Positions 42,709 to 51,792 are shown, counted from the stretch's first letter. The stretch is 64,000 nt of DNA from Leadbetterella sp964423865 (GCA_964423865.1 CAYRGN010000010.1:1-64000), one strand, 5' to 3'. The notes: a model not told the origin generated them from the letters alone. Translations and numbers: made by a program.

Positions 42709-42785
42709 GTAATTCGTAATTTTTAATTCGTAATTCGTCATTCGTAATTGAAACTCCGTAATTCGTAATTTCTAATTCGTAATTG
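42709..42785. repeat. Heptamer array, inverted TCGTAAT type
   Basis: Units TCGTAAT, with TTTTAAT variants, recur with period 7 across about 75 bp ahead of the rmlA stop codon. The unit is the reverse complement of that at 42281-42375, so the two arrays form a large inverted pair flanking the REP cluster. Confidence 0.85.
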
Positions 42786-42796
42786 TCCACTATCCT

Positions 42797-43657
42797 CTAT
42801 TTCAACAAATTAAGCAGATATTGCCCATACCCCGATTTCACCAGAGGTTGCGCTATTTTCCGCAGTTGTTCGCTATCAATGAATTTCATGCGGTAAGCGA
42901 TCTCCTCGATACAACCGATTTTTAGTCCCTGCCGTTCTTCAATCACCTGCACGAACTGCCCCGCCTGCATCAGGGAGGCGAACGTACCCGTGTCCAGCCA
43001 GGCCGTTCCCCGGTTCATTACCCCCACTTTCAGTTTTCCCTGTTCAAGGTATACCCTGTTGACATCGGTAATTTCCAGTTCACCCCTGGGGGAAGGCTGT
43101 ATGTTTTTGGCAATTTCTACCACACTGTTGTCGTAAAAGTACAGGCCGGGAACTGCATAGTTACTCTTGGGATTTTCCGGTTTCTCCTCAATACTCAGGG
43201 CATTGAAATCCTTGTCAAACTCTACTACCCCGTACCTTTCCGGGTCATGTACCGGGTAGGCGAATACCGTACCGCCGTCCGGATCGGCACACGACTGCAA
43301 CAGCTTACTCAGTCCGCTGCCGTAAAAGATGTTATCGCCCAGTACCAGGGCCACCTTGTCTTTCCCGATAAACTCTTCCCCGATGATAAATGCCTGGGCC
43401 AGTCCGTCGGGGCTGGGTTGTTCCGCGTATTCGAAGCGGCATCCCAACTGGGAGCCGTCGCCCAGCAGTTTCCGGAAATGAGGCAGGTCGTGCGGGGTAG
43501 AGATGATCAGAATCTCATGAATACCCGACAGCATCAGGATAGAAAGCGGGTAGTAAATCATGGGTTTGTCATAAACCGGCATCAATTGTTTACTTACCGC
43601 GAGGGTCAAGGGGTGGAGGCGTGTGCCGCTGCCTCCGGCCAGGATAATTCCTTTCAT
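42797..43657 (-). CDS. rmlA: Glucose-1-phosphate thymidylyltransferase
   Basis: RmlA makes dTDP-glucose from dTTP and glucose 1-phosphate, the first step of dTDP-rhamnose synthesis. The 286-residue protein has the nucleotide-binding GGSGTRLHPLT (residues 8-18), KPMIYYPLSILMLSGI, VLGDNIFYGSGL and GTAWLDTGTFASLMQAG. Length is normal. It follows rmlB on the same strand with an 86-bp spacer that holds inverted heptamer arrays. RmlC and RmlD are not in the window. Confidence 0.97.
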   Translation of the reverse strand: MKGIILAGGSGTRLHPLTLAVSKQLMPVYDKPMIYYPLSILMLSGIHEILIISTPHDLPHFRKLLGDGSQLGCRFEYAEQPSPDGLAQAFIIGEEFIGKDKVALVLGDNIFYGSGLSKLLQSCADPDGGTVFAYPVHDPERYGVVEFDKDFNALSIEEKPENPKSNYAVPGLYFYDNSVVEIAKNIQPSPRGELEITDVNRVYLEQGKLKVGVMNRGTAWLDTGTFASLMQAGQFVQVIEERQGLKIGCIEEIAYRMKFIDSEQLRKIAQPLVKSGYGQYLLNLLK

Positions 43658-43661
43658 ATTG

Positions 43662-43743
43662 AGTTAGCTATCAGTTATCAGCTATCAGCCTTCAGCTTTT
43701 CCGTCTTTTTTGAGACAGATAGCTGATAGCTGAAGGCTGACAG
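43662..43743. repeat. Inverted heptamer arrays between rmlB and rmlA
   Basis: On the left, units such as GCTATCA/GTTATCA/GCCTTCA; on the right, units GATAGCT/GAAGGCT in the opposite sense. The shared part GCTATCAGCCTTCAGC and its inverse can fold into a long stem around a T-rich loop near 43705. The arrays fill almost the whole spacer. Confidence 0.8.
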
Positions 43744-44799
43744 CTATAATTTATACATTGATTCGTAATATTTTTGATATTCTCCGCTGGTGATATTTTC
43801 TATCCAGTCCCAGTTCTCAAAATACCAGTCCACCGTCTGCGCCAGCCCTTCCTCAAACGTCACAGACGGACTCCAACCCAGTTCGGTCATCAGTTTGGTA
43901 GCGTCAATGGCGTAGCGGAGGTCGTGGCCCGCCCGGTCAGTCACGTACGTAATCAGTTGCGTACTTTCTCCTTCCGGGTTACCCAGTTTCTTGTCCATTA
44001 ACTTGATCAGCAGGTGTACCAGGTCTATGTTTTTCCATTCATTGTTACCGCCGATATTGTAAGTGTCTCCGTTTTTGCCCTGGTGGTAAATGATATCAAT
44101 GGCCCGGGCATGGTCTTTTACAAAAAGCCAGTCGCGCACATTCTCTCCCTTTCCGTATACAGGCAGCGGTTTTTTGTTCCGTATGTTGTTAATCATTAAC
44201 GGAATAAGTTTTTCCGGGAAATGATGAGGACCGTAATTGTTGGAACAGTTGGAAATCACCACGGGCAGACCGTAGGTATTGTGGTAGGCCCGCACGAAAT
44301 GATCCGAACTCGCTTTTGAAGCCGAATACGGTGAGCGCGGATCGTAGGAGGTGCTTTCCAGGAAAAATTCCGAGGGATCGTGAAGCTCTCCGTATACTTC
44401 ATCGGTCGAAACATGATAGAAGCGTTTCCCTTCGTAATTGCCCTTCCACGCGTTTTTGGCCGCGTTCAGGAGGTTGCAGGTGCCGATGACATTGGTTCGC
44501 ACAAAGGCCATGGGGTCGGTAATGGACCGGTCCACGTGCGACTCCGCCGCCAGGTGAATCACCCCGTCTACCGGGTATTTTTCAAAAAGCCCGTTCACAA
44601 AAGCCTCGTCCACAATATCCCCGTGTTCAAAGACATAATTGGGGGCATCCTCAATATCTTTCAGGTTCTCCAGGTTGCCCGCGTAAGTGAGTTTATCCAG
44701 GTTAATGATCCGGTAATCGGGGTACCGGGTCACAAAAAGTCTTACAACATGTGAGCCGATAAAGCCCGCGCCCCCGGTGATAATGATGTGTTTGTTCAT
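43744..44799 (-). CDS. rmlB: dTDP-glucose 4,6-dehydratase
   Basis: RmlB converts dTDP-glucose to dTDP-4-keto-6-deoxyglucose. The 351-residue short-chain dehydrogenase-type protein has the NAD loop GGAGFIGSHVVRLF (residues 8 onward), LAAESHVDRSI, the catalytic HVSTDEVYGEL and YSASKASSD with the Tyr-x3-Lys pair, and NYGPHHFPEKLIP. It is read with rmlA and probably galE. The presence of only rmlA and rmlB suggests that the product branches to a deoxysugar other than, or in addition to, rhamnose. Confidence 0.97.
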   Translation of the reverse strand: MNKHIIITGGAGFIGSHVVRLFVTRYPDYRIINLDKLTYAGNLENLKDIEDAPNYVFEHGDIVDEAFVNGLFEKYPVDGVIHLAAESHVDRSITDPMAFVRTNVIGTCNLLNAAKNAWKGNYEGKRFYHVSTDEVYGELHDPSEFFLESTSYDPRSPYSASKASSDHFVRAYHNTYGLPVVISNCSNNYGPHHFPEKLIPLMINNIRNKKPLPVYGKGENVRDWLFVKDHARAIDIIYHQGKNGDTYNIGGNNEWKNIDLVHLLIKLMDKKLGNPEGESTQLITYVTDRAGHDLRYAIDATKLMTELGWSPSVTFEEGLAQTVDWYFENWDWIENITSGEYQKYYESMYKL

Positions 44800-44804
44800 G
44801 CGTA

Positions 44805-44836
44805 TAAAAGCTATCAGCTATCAGCCGTCAGCTATC
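44805..44836. repeat. Heptamer array upstream of rmlB
   Basis: Units GCTATCA, GCTATCA, GCCGTCA and GCTATCC run with period 7, starting about ten bases before the rmlB start codon on the minus strand. Confidence 0.8.
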
Positions 44837-44889
44837 CGTTTTATCAGCGCTTATAGGCCGATAATGGGTAGCATACTGCGAATAGCGCA

Positions 44890-45906
44890 TTATAAATTAC
44901 TGATTTTTTTCTGCCATCTCCAGGCGTCTTCCATGCTCTCCTCCAGCGTTTTTTCCGCCTTCCATTGCATTTCGGTGGCCGCTTTTTCCACGTTCCCGTA
45001 AATTTTGACCACATCACCCGGTCTCCGCGGCCCGATTTCGTACTGGAGCTTCAGGTTATTCACCTTTTCAAAAGTGTCAATTACCTCCAAGACCGTATTG
45101 CCCTGGCCGGTACCGATATTAAAAACGTTGTAATAGGGCCCTTCCGTATGTTTCCCCAGCAGGCTCAACGCCGAAACATGGGCTTTCGCCAGGTCTACCA
45201 CGTGAATGAAGTCGCGGATGTTGGAGCCGTCAGGCGTGTCGTAATCGTTGCCAAAAACGGTCAGTTTCTCCCGGATGCCCGCGGCGGTTTGGGTAATATA
45301 AGGGACCAGGTTATTGGGTACCCCAATGGGCAATTCGCCGATTTCCGCGGAAGGGTGAGCGCCTACCGGGTTAAAATACCGGAGGGAGATAATGCCGAGG
45401 TCGAGGCCGGCTTTCACCGTGTCTTCCAGGATGTCTTCTGCGATGGCTTTCGTATTGCCGTAAGGCGACTCGGCCTTTTTCTTGGGCGCATTTTCCGTAA
45501 CCGGGATAGTGTCGGCCTGTCCGTATACCGTACAAGACGAGCTAAAAACCAGGTTCCGGATATTATTGGCCTGCATCACGTTCAGAATATTCAGTAAAGA
45601 ACCCAGGTTGTTTCCGTAGTATTTCAGCGGTTCGGCCATCGATTCTCCCACCGCTTTAAAAGCGGCGAAATGAATGACTCCCTGTATGCGGTGCCGTTGC
45701 ACCACTTCGTTCATTTTGGCGTAGTCGTTGCAGTCTTCCCGGTAGAAAGGCACTTCCTTTCCCAGGATATTCTTTAAACCCTGAAGTACGGAGGGGGCTG
45801 AGTTACGGAGGTCATCCACAATCACCGGGCAATAGCCCGCTGCGATCAGTTCCACTACCGTATGTGATCCTATAAATCCGGCCCCACCCGTCACCAGTAT
45901 ATTCAT
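44890..45906 (-). CDS. galE: UDP-glucose 4-epimerase
   Basis: GalE interconverts UDP-glucose and UDP-galactose. The 338-residue protein has the NAD loop GGAGFIGSHTVVELI, FAAFKAVGESM, SSSCTVYGQ, YGNTKAIAED with the Tyr-x3-Lys catalytic pair, and RYFNPVGAHPS. The frame is open 70 codons further upstream, but the extension lacks conserved sequence; the ATG at 45906 starts at the conserved MNILVTGG. A -7 box TACCTTTG lies upstream on the minus strand (45930-45923). It leads the galE-rmlB-rmlA set, a nucleotide-sugar supply for surface glycans. Confidence 0.96.
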   Translation of the reverse strand: MNILVTGGAGFIGSHTVVELIAAGYCPVIVDDLRNSAPSVLQGLKNILGKEVPFYREDCNDYAKMNEVVQRHRIQGVIHFAAFKAVGESMAEPLKYYGNNLGSLLNILNVMQANNIRNLVFSSSCTVYGQADTIPVTENAPKKKAESPYGNTKAIAEDILEDTVKAGLDLGIISLRYFNPVGAHPSAEIGELPIGVPNNLVPYITQTAAGIREKLTVFGNDYDTPDGSNIRDFIHVVDLAKAHVSALSLLGKHTEGPYYNVFNIGTGQGNTVLEVIDTFEKVNNLKLQYEIGPRRPGDVVKIYGNVEKAATEMQWKAEKTLEESMEDAWRWQKKISNL

Positions 45907-45958
45907 TCGTGTTCTTTTTTTACAAAGGTAATATCTAAATAAATGTTTTAAAAATTTG

Positions 45959-45989
45959 TTTGGTTTTAAGAAGGCGTATGTTATTATTG
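45959..45989 (+). promoter_or_regulatory. Promoter for the SirB1-like gene
   Basis: TTTG (45959-45962) is followed after 19 nt by TATTATTG (45982-45989), one base from TAnnTTTG. It would start transcription near 45996, some 14 nt before the ATG at 46010. Confidence 0.5.
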
Positions 45990-46009
45990 ACCTGTAAAAC
46001 GAATAGCTT

Positions 46010-46849
46010 ATGAATATTCGGGATTTCAAAGCCATGGTTTCCCTCTTAGACGACTCTGACGGTGAGGTGGTAGGCCTGATCCGTGATAAGATCAAGGGAT
46101 TAGGACAGGAGGTCATTCCCTTGCTGGAAAGGGAACGGGATCAGTACGGGAAAAATCCCGTGATCCAGAGCTCCATAGAGTTTCTCCTCCAGGATCTCCA
46201 GACCGACTCCCTCATGCTCGATATAAAGGAATGGGTCACACACGGAGGAGAAGACCTGTTGCAAGGCTTATGGCTGATTTCGCGCATCGCTTACCCGGAA
46301 TACGGAATCGACAAAATGAGGGCGCAGTTGAACAAAATCTATATGGAAGTATGGCTGATGACCCGCTCCGATATGCATCCGGCCGATCTCCTGGAAGTGA
46401 TCAATAACGTGATTTTTCAGCAAATGGGTTTTGAGCCCAACGTCAAGAATTTTCACTCCCCCCAGAACTCCCTCTTTAACCAGGTACTGGAAACCCGGAA
46501 AGGGAACCCCGTTAGCTTAAGCTGCCTCTATATCCTGGTAGCCCAGAAGATGCAGATTCCCTTGTACGGCGTCAACCTGCCGAATCTTTTCGTGATAATT
46601 TTTGACTATCCGGGACAGAAATTCTACGTCAACGCCTTTAATAAAGGACAGATTTTTCAGCGAAAAGACATTGACGATTACCTCAAGCACATGAACCTGG
46701 AGCCGAGAGACGAATATTACAGGGCCTGTTCAAACACGCAAATTGTGGTGCGGGTACTGACTAACCTGGCCTTCGCATACCAAAAATCCGGCGACCGCGA
46801 AAAAGAACATCGGGTCAGCCGGATTTTAAGCATTATTCAAAATACGTAG
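46010..46849 (+). CDS. SirB1/transglutaminase-like family protein
   Basis: The 279-residue protein fits the SirB1 (YchA) family with a transglutaminase-like core: PADLLEVINNVIFQQMGFEP, RKGNPVSLSCLYILVAQKM and the LPNLFVIIFDYPGQKFYVNA strand region. In this version the residue expected to be the transglutaminase Cys is probably the Cys in SLSCLYIL, although activity is unproven across the family. The N terminus is helical. It is cytoplasmic, with no signal. It is convergent with the second M1 peptidase gene, only 13 bp away. Confidence 0.82.
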   Translation: MNIRDFKAMVSLLDDSDGEVVGLIRDKIKGLGQEVIPLLERERDQYGKNPVIQSSIEFLLQDLQTDSLMLDIKEWVTHGGEDLLQGLWLISRIAYPEYGIDKMRAQLNKIYMEVWLMTRSDMHPADLLEVINNVIFQQMGFEPNVKNFHSPQNSLFNQVLETRKGNPVSLSCLYILVAQKMQIPLYGVNLPNLFVIIFDYPGQKFYVNAFNKGQIFQRKDIDDYLKHMNLEPRDEYYRACSNTQIVVRVLTNLAFAYQKSGDREKEHRVSRILSIIQNT

Positions 46850-46862
46850 CGGTCCGAAACCG

Positions 46863-48824
46863 TTAGGGCTTCCAGGTATTATTCTTGTCGTCTACATCGG
46901 GTAAAATACCTCTTGGGTTCACTTTCACCGACTCCAGTTCGGCAGTAGACGGAAATTCAAAAGACCAGGTACTTCCTTTCTGCCAGATTTCCACAGGAAG
47001 TTTTACTGTTACGGCCTCTTTTCCTTTCTCTTTTACCTCTACTTCCACCGGCATGGGCATGCGGTTCAGGTTTTCCAGTTCAATCACGGAACCGTTAGCG
47101 GCCACGTCTTTCACATATTTCACGCTTTTGACCCCCTGGTCGATTTTGTAGTCGTGCACAAACCAGCCTTTCCAGAACCAGCTGAGGTCTTCGCCCAATA
47201 CGTTTTCCATGGTATTGAAGAAATCAAATGGGGTAGGGTGCTTATAGGCCCACCGGCGGGTGTACTCACGCAAAGCCATTTTGACCCGTTCTTCACCGGC
47301 AATGGCATCGGCCAGCATGGTCAGACCCACAGAAGGTTTGTAGTAGGCCAGTATGCCCAGTTCACGTTCCGGTATGGCGTCAGGAATGTTCATCACCGAC
47401 TTGGAAACCGACATGAAGCGGGCCAGATTGGCTGTCGCGCTTTTTACATGATACTCCCCGTTATTGAAAGCCTTTGCCGCCAGGGAGTTGATATACGTAT
47501 TCAATCCCTCGTCAAGCCACGCGTAACGGCGCTCATCCGAACCCACAATCATAGGAAACCAGATATGTCCGAACTCGTGGTCCGTCACTCCGAACAGTCC
47601 GGCTTTCCGTGACCGGGCGCTGCAAAAAACAATACCGGGGTACTCCATACCGCCCACAATTCCCGCCACGTTGGTGGCCGCCGGGTAAGGGTATTCCATC
47701 AGCCAGCCCGAGTAAAACTCAATGCTGAATTTGGTGTATTCGGTAGAACGGCCCCAGGCGTCATTATCCCCGATCTCCGCCGGGTAAACCGACTGGGCCA
47801 GGGATTTTTTGCCCGAAGGAAGGTTGATTCGGGCGGCGTCCCAAACAAAGGTTTTGGAGCTGGCCCAGGCTACATCCCGGGTATTTTTACAGGAAAATTT
47901 CCAGGTAAGATTTCCGTTTCCGGCCGGGCGCACCGAAGTTTTTCCGGCTTCCTCCCGGTCAATTACGTAAACCGTCTGGTCAGAATTGGCGGCCTGGGCT
48001 AAACGCTGCATCTGGGTGGCGGTCAGCACCTCCTTGGGGTTGGTCAGCTCGCCGGAAGCCACTACGATATGATCACGGGGCACGGTGATCTCAAAGGTAT
48101 AATCGCCGTATTCCAGGTAAAATTCACCGGCGCCCAAGTAGGGTAGGGTGTTCCACCCCTTGATATCGTCGTATACGGCTACCCGCGGAAACCATTGGGC
48201 CAGCTGGTAAATGGTGCCTTCTTTGGCATCGTACAGACCCATTCTGTCGGCTCCGTTCTGGGGAATCAGGAAATCAAAGTTCATGGAAAGCACCACCTGC
48301 TCTCCCTTTTTTAACGGTTCTGTCAGGAAGACCTGTAGGCGGGTGTCGTCTATAAAAGAACTTTCCAGCACCTGCTTACGTCCTTTTACCCTCTTGCCTT
48401 TGGGAGCGGGAGAGGAGATCGGTTTTTCCGCTTTGATTTCCGAAATGCGGTAGCCGCCGTCAAATCCTTTTACCCCGTAACGCCCTACATTCAGGGGGGT
48501 GACGCTATTTCCTCTTGAATCCAGTCTGAACTTATTCTGGTCAAGTTGCAGCCAGATAAAGGTCAATTCATCCGGAGAATTATTGGTGTACGTAATGGAA
48601 ACGGCACCCGACACTCCGTTTTTAGCGGTGTCAAGCGTAGCGCTGATCTTGTAGTCGGCCCGGTTTTGCCAGTATTCAGGCCCGGGTTGGCCGGATGCGC
48701 TCCGGTATTTATTGCCGGGAAGATAATGGGTTAGCGGACTGAACGCTTCCGCGGAATTGTACAGACTCTCTTGTCCGTAAAGTTGGCTTATCATCAAAGA
48801 TAAAACCAGGAATAATTTCTTCAT
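46863..48824 (-). CDS. M1 family metallopeptidase (secreted)
   Basis: The 653-residue protein has a signal peptide (KLFLVLSLMISQLYGQ). It carries an M1 zinc site, HEFGH in TDHEFGHIWFPM with the third ligand in AWLDEGLNTY 18 residues later, and GGMEYPG in place of GAMEN. This is the M1 subgroup common in Bacteroidota, distinct from the 816-residue enzyme at 14.6 kb. Start at ATG 48824 because the signal peptide begins there; the frame is open ten codons further. The C-terminal region lacks HEAT-like repeats. Confidence 0.92.
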   Translation of the reverse strand: MKKLFLVLSLMISQLYGQESLYNSAEAFSPLTHYLPGNKYRSASGQPGPEYWQNRADYKISATLDTAKNGVSGAVSITYTNNSPDELTFIWLQLDQNKFRLDSRGNSVTPLNVGRYGVKGFDGGYRISEIKAEKPISSPAPKGKRVKGRKQVLESSFIDDTRLQVFLTEPLKKGEQVVLSMNFDFLIPQNGADRMGLYDAKEGTIYQLAQWFPRVAVYDDIKGWNTLPYLGAGEFYLEYGDYTFEITVPRDHIVVASGELTNPKEVLTATQMQRLAQAANSDQTVYVIDREEAGKTSVRPAGNGNLTWKFSCKNTRDVAWASSKTFVWDAARINLPSGKKSLAQSVYPAEIGDNDAWGRSTEYTKFSIEFYSGWLMEYPYPAATNVAGIVGGMEYPGIVFCSARSRKAGLFGVTDHEFGHIWFPMIVGSDERRYAWLDEGLNTYINSLAAKAFNNGEYHVKSATANLARFMSVSKSVMNIPDAIPERELGILAYYKPSVGLTMLADAIAGEERVKMALREYTRRWAYKHPTPFDFFNTMENVLGEDLSWFWKGWFVHDYKIDQGVKSVKYVKDVAANGSVIELENLNRMPMPVEVEVKEKGKEAVTVKLPVEIWQKGSTWSFEFPSTAELESVKVNPRGILPDVDDKNNTWKP

Positions 48825-48967
48825 ATATTGAGTTAGTTTGAAATCAAGGGGCAAAGTTAAGATTTTTATTGGTGTGGTGCTATAGGTACTGAATTTACTA
48901 CATTGTGGTTATGTTATTTACTGCACTAGAAGGCTATTCCTCTGTTCAAGAGATTATGGTGGCTTTA

Positions 48968-48999
48968 TTTGCTAATGCGCATAAAATAGATTACATTTG
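48968..48999 (+). promoter_or_regulatory. Promoter for the CotH lipoprotein gene
   Basis: TTTG at 48968-48971, 20 nt, then TACATTTG at 48992-48999: a full match to the Bacteroidota -33/-7 consensus. It predicts a start near 49006, which supports ATG 49040 and excludes earlier in-frame starts. Confidence 0.7.
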
Positions 49000-49039
49000 T
49001 AATATCTTTCAACTATTAACTAAACACCTGAATACTACT

Positions 49040-50550
49040 ATGCTTACCATCTATTCGAGACTCTCACTTGTTTTCGTTTTTCTCTTTATCCTTGCTTCAT
49101 GCACAAAAGATATTAAAACGGAAGTGATTCCTGAAGCCGAGTTTAAAGGTATTTTACGTTTTTGGCTTGACGCCTCTAAAAATCCTGTTTCTCTGAACAG
49201 TAATATAGAACTGGAAATTACCGATAGTACTATCACCGGTCGTATCCCTTATTATACCAATACTAAGCAACTTGTAGTCTCGTATGAGACTGACCCAAGT
49301 ACTAAAGTCACTAGTGGGGGGGGGGACTGGAAAGTGGTACCTCTTCACTTGATCTTTCTAAAGGAACAGAAATAATTGTTTCAAATACAAGCGGGTTATC
49401 GAAAAAGTACATACTTAGTTTAGTTAATTTTACCGGACTCCCGGTGATAAGGATTAATACAGAGGGTAATGCAGAAATAACATCGAAAGAGGACTATGTA
49501 AATGCCACTATCCGAATAGATGGTGCCGGAATTTATGATGATTTCAATGGTACTCTCAGAATTCGAGGGCGTGGAAACTCAACATGGGGCCTCCCCAAAA
49601 AGCCCTATCGCTTAAGATTTGATGAGAATATTAGTATTTTGGGATTACCATCGGAAAGAGACTGGGCATTACTTGCCAACTATACCGATAAAACACAATT
49701 CAGAAATGAGACTGCCTTTTTAATGGGTAGAATGAGTGATAATCTTGAGTGGACACCCAGAACGAGGTTTGTGGAAGTTTTTTTAAATGAAGTCTATCAG
49801 GGTTCTTATCAACTTACAGAGCATGTAAAAGTGTCAACGCAAAGGGTAAATGTTACAAGTAATGGTTATTTAATAGAAGTGGACCAGCTAGGGCGGATGG
49901 AGCCCTCCGACGTATACTTCCAAACAGCCCGGGTCCTTTTTAACATCAAAGCACCTGATGTGGTTTTGAACGATGAAAAATACGCCTATATAAAAGATTA
50001 CGTAACTACTGCGGAAGCTGTCCTATATGGGAACAACTTCGCCCATCCAACCGAGGGGTATAGCAAATACTTGGATGTAGACAGTTTTATTGATTGGTTT
50101 CTAATCAATGAAATAGCTAAAAATAATGATGCTATTTTCTATTCGAGTTGCTTTATGAACCTGGCTCCCGGAGGCAAGTTAAAAATGGGACCTATCTGGG
50201 ATTTTGATATTGGTTTTGGCAACGTAAACTATGGCACAGGCAGTAACCATGAAGGATTTCATGTCAAAAATGCAAGATGGATTGTCAGACTATTTCAAGA
50301 CCCTTCATTTGTTGAAAAAGTGAAGGCCCGTTATGATTATTTTTACGCTAACAAATATCAGATTATAGAGTCAATTAACAGGGGGGCTGATAACCTAAAA
50401 TGGTCTGTTATTGAGAATAATCAAAAATGGAAAACGTTGTACTCCTATACTTGGCCAAATTATGCCATTTGGGGTTCTTATGACAATGAAATCATCTATA
50501 TGAAAAATTGGCTTTCATTAAGGATGGATTGGCTTAAAACAGCACTTTGA
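49040..50550 (+). pseudogene. CotH kinase family lipoprotein, frameshifted at a poly-G tract
   Basis: Translation starts with a lipoprotein signal (VFVFLFILASC, Cys at about residue 17). The frame is lost at a run of ten G (49316-49325), giving a stop at 49373-49375. The second frame continues without stop through the tract (LESGTSSLDLSKGTEI) to 50550. It includes the CotH region with RGRGNSTWGLPKKPYRLRFD and LPSERDWALLANYTDKTQFR, then GPIWDFDIGFGNVNYG. CotH-family proteins are kinase-like. Eleven or eight G would restore one frame, so this is either a sequencing error in a homopolymer or a phase-variable surface protein. The gene is AT-richer than its neighbours. Confidence 0.85.
49316..49325. 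repeat. Ten-G homopolymer tract inside the CotH gene
   Basis: Ten consecutive G lie at codon 93 or so of the CotH lipoprotein gene, exactly at the point where the frame breaks. Such tracts are prone to slippage. The N-terminal part of the gene with its signal remains in one frame and the catalytic part in another. Confidence 0.95.
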
Positions 50551-50937
50551 GTGAAAACGAAAAATGCTGTTCTTTTTCTATCCTCTATTCTGGTAAATTA
50601 ATCAGTTTAGAAAGTTCATCACTGCTCAACATCTGGTTGTTAACTTTCCGTTTGAAACCAAGTGGAACAAACCAGCCGATCCTGGATGCCAGGGACAATA
50701 GTACTTTGAGTGGTTGACAGCTGGGGGCAATTTCCGGGAAGGTAACACCTCTGCACTTTTGGGATGAAGACTTCAAGCGTATCTAGGAATCCTAGATTTT
50801 CTTTAAGATCATTTAAAATATATGGGATCAATTAGAATGTAGCTCTTAACTTGATAGGTTCACACCATCAATAGATTATTGTCCTCTTTATTTTTACTAT
50901 TGAACAAGAGTTTGGTGGGCATGGTTTACCATCCCCC
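50551..50937. pseudogene. AT-rich spacer with degraded minus-strand coding remnants
   Basis: Two short minus-strand frames (50776-50585 and 50831-50640) together read like one decayed protein: the upstream part gives LKENLGFLDTLEVFIPKVQ and the other gives PLKVLLSLASRIGWFVPLGF and a C-terminal SSDELSKLINLPE. I cannot name the family. Neither frame is long enough to be a gene on its own, and the join requires a frameshift. The rest holds no feature I can support. Confidence 0.35.
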
Positions 50938-51792
50938 TCACGCTTTCGGATGCGCTTTCTTAAACACTTCTTTCAGTTTTCGGATGGAATTATGCGTGTA
51001 GATCTGGGTGGCGGAGAGGTTGGCGTGCCCCAATAGCTCTTTAATGGCGTTCAGGTCGGCGCCGCGATTAAGCAGGTGGGTGGCGAACGTATGGCGCATG
51101 ACATGGGGCGATTTCTTGCTCAGGGTACTTACTTGCAGGAGGTAATGCTTTACTTTTCGCTGTACAAACACCGGGTAAAGCGGCTCCAGCTTGTCGGTCA
51201 CCAGCAAATGGTCATGGTGGGGGTGGAGGGGCTTGAGTTCGCGGTACTGATGCAGGAGGCGCACCAGGTTTTCATGTAAGGGGATAATACGGTATTTGGA
51301 GCGCTTCCCCAGTACTTTTACCCGGTTTTGATCCACGTCGGTTTCCCGGATACCGATCAGCTCCGACAGGCGGATACCCGTGCCGTACAGGAATTCCAGG
51401 ATCAGTTTATCGCGTACGCCGGAGAAGCCCGTTTCGTATTCAATCTCTTCAAAAAGGGGAAGGGTGTTCTTCTCTTCCAGGAAAACCGGTAATTTTTTGG
51501 GTGTCTTGAGCGACTTCAGTAGATCGGTAGGATCTTTTTCGAGCCGCTTTCTTTTCACCAGGAACGTATAGAAGGCCCGGAGGCTGGCTATTTTCCGGTT
51601 AATGCTGGTGTGGGCAAGCCCGCTTTCCGACAACGCCACTATCCAGCATCTCAGCTCCTCCGTACCTGCGTTTTCCGGGGGTGTTTCGCCAAGGAATCCA
51701 CTCAGTTGAAGCAAATCGGTTTTATAGCCCAGTACCGTATGCGGGCTCAGGCGTTTCTCGTTTTGCAGGTAGGATAAAAAAAAATCGACCAA
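50938..51792 (-). CDS. Tyrosine recombinase XerC/XerD type
   Basis: The 284-residue protein is a core-genome-type tyrosine recombinase. The N-terminal SAM-like core-binding domain (residues 1-85) is followed by the catalytic domain with Arg141 (GTGIRLSELIG), Lys163 region (LGKRSK), His230-x2-Arg233 (HVMRHTFATHLL), His256 (LLGHANLS) and Tyr265 (IYTH). Length and the lack of flanking att sites point to chromosome dimer resolution rather than a phage integrase. It is followed downstream on the minus strand by decayed AT-rich DNA and preceded by rpsU. Confidence 0.9.
   Translation of the reverse strand: MVDFFLSYLQNEKRLSPHTVLGYKTDLLQLSGFLGETPPENAGTEELRCWIVALSESGLAHTSINRKIASLRAFYTFLVKRKRLEKDPTDLLKSLKTPKKLPVFLEEKNTLPLFEEIEYETGFSGVRDKLILEFLYGTGIRLSELIGIRETDVDQNRVKVLGKRSKYRIIPLHENLVRLLHQYRELKPLHPHHDHLLVTDKLEPLYPVFVQRKVKHYLLQVSTLSKKSPHVMRHTFATHLLNRGADLNAIKELLGHANLSATQIYTHNSIRKLKEVFKKAHPKA

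Larger units (their letters stand above)
42269..42796. other. Repeat-filled intergenic region
   Basis: This 528-bp stretch between the NTF2-like gene (+) and rmlA (-) holds heptamer arrays of the unit ATTACGA on the left (42281-42319, 42350-42375) and the inverted unit TCGTAAT on the right (about 42709-42785), with three REP-like copies between them. There is no credible gene. Confidence 0.85.

Noticed and set aside
45907..46116. 70-residue N-terminal extension of GalE
   Set aside because: The extension overlaps the start of the SirB1-like gene, has no family similarity and precedes the conserved MNILVTGG start and a -7 box.
48905..49039. Earlier start of the CotH gene
   Set aside because: The upstream in-frame part covers a full promoter (48968-48999) and would place the lipoprotein signal 45 residues inside the protein.
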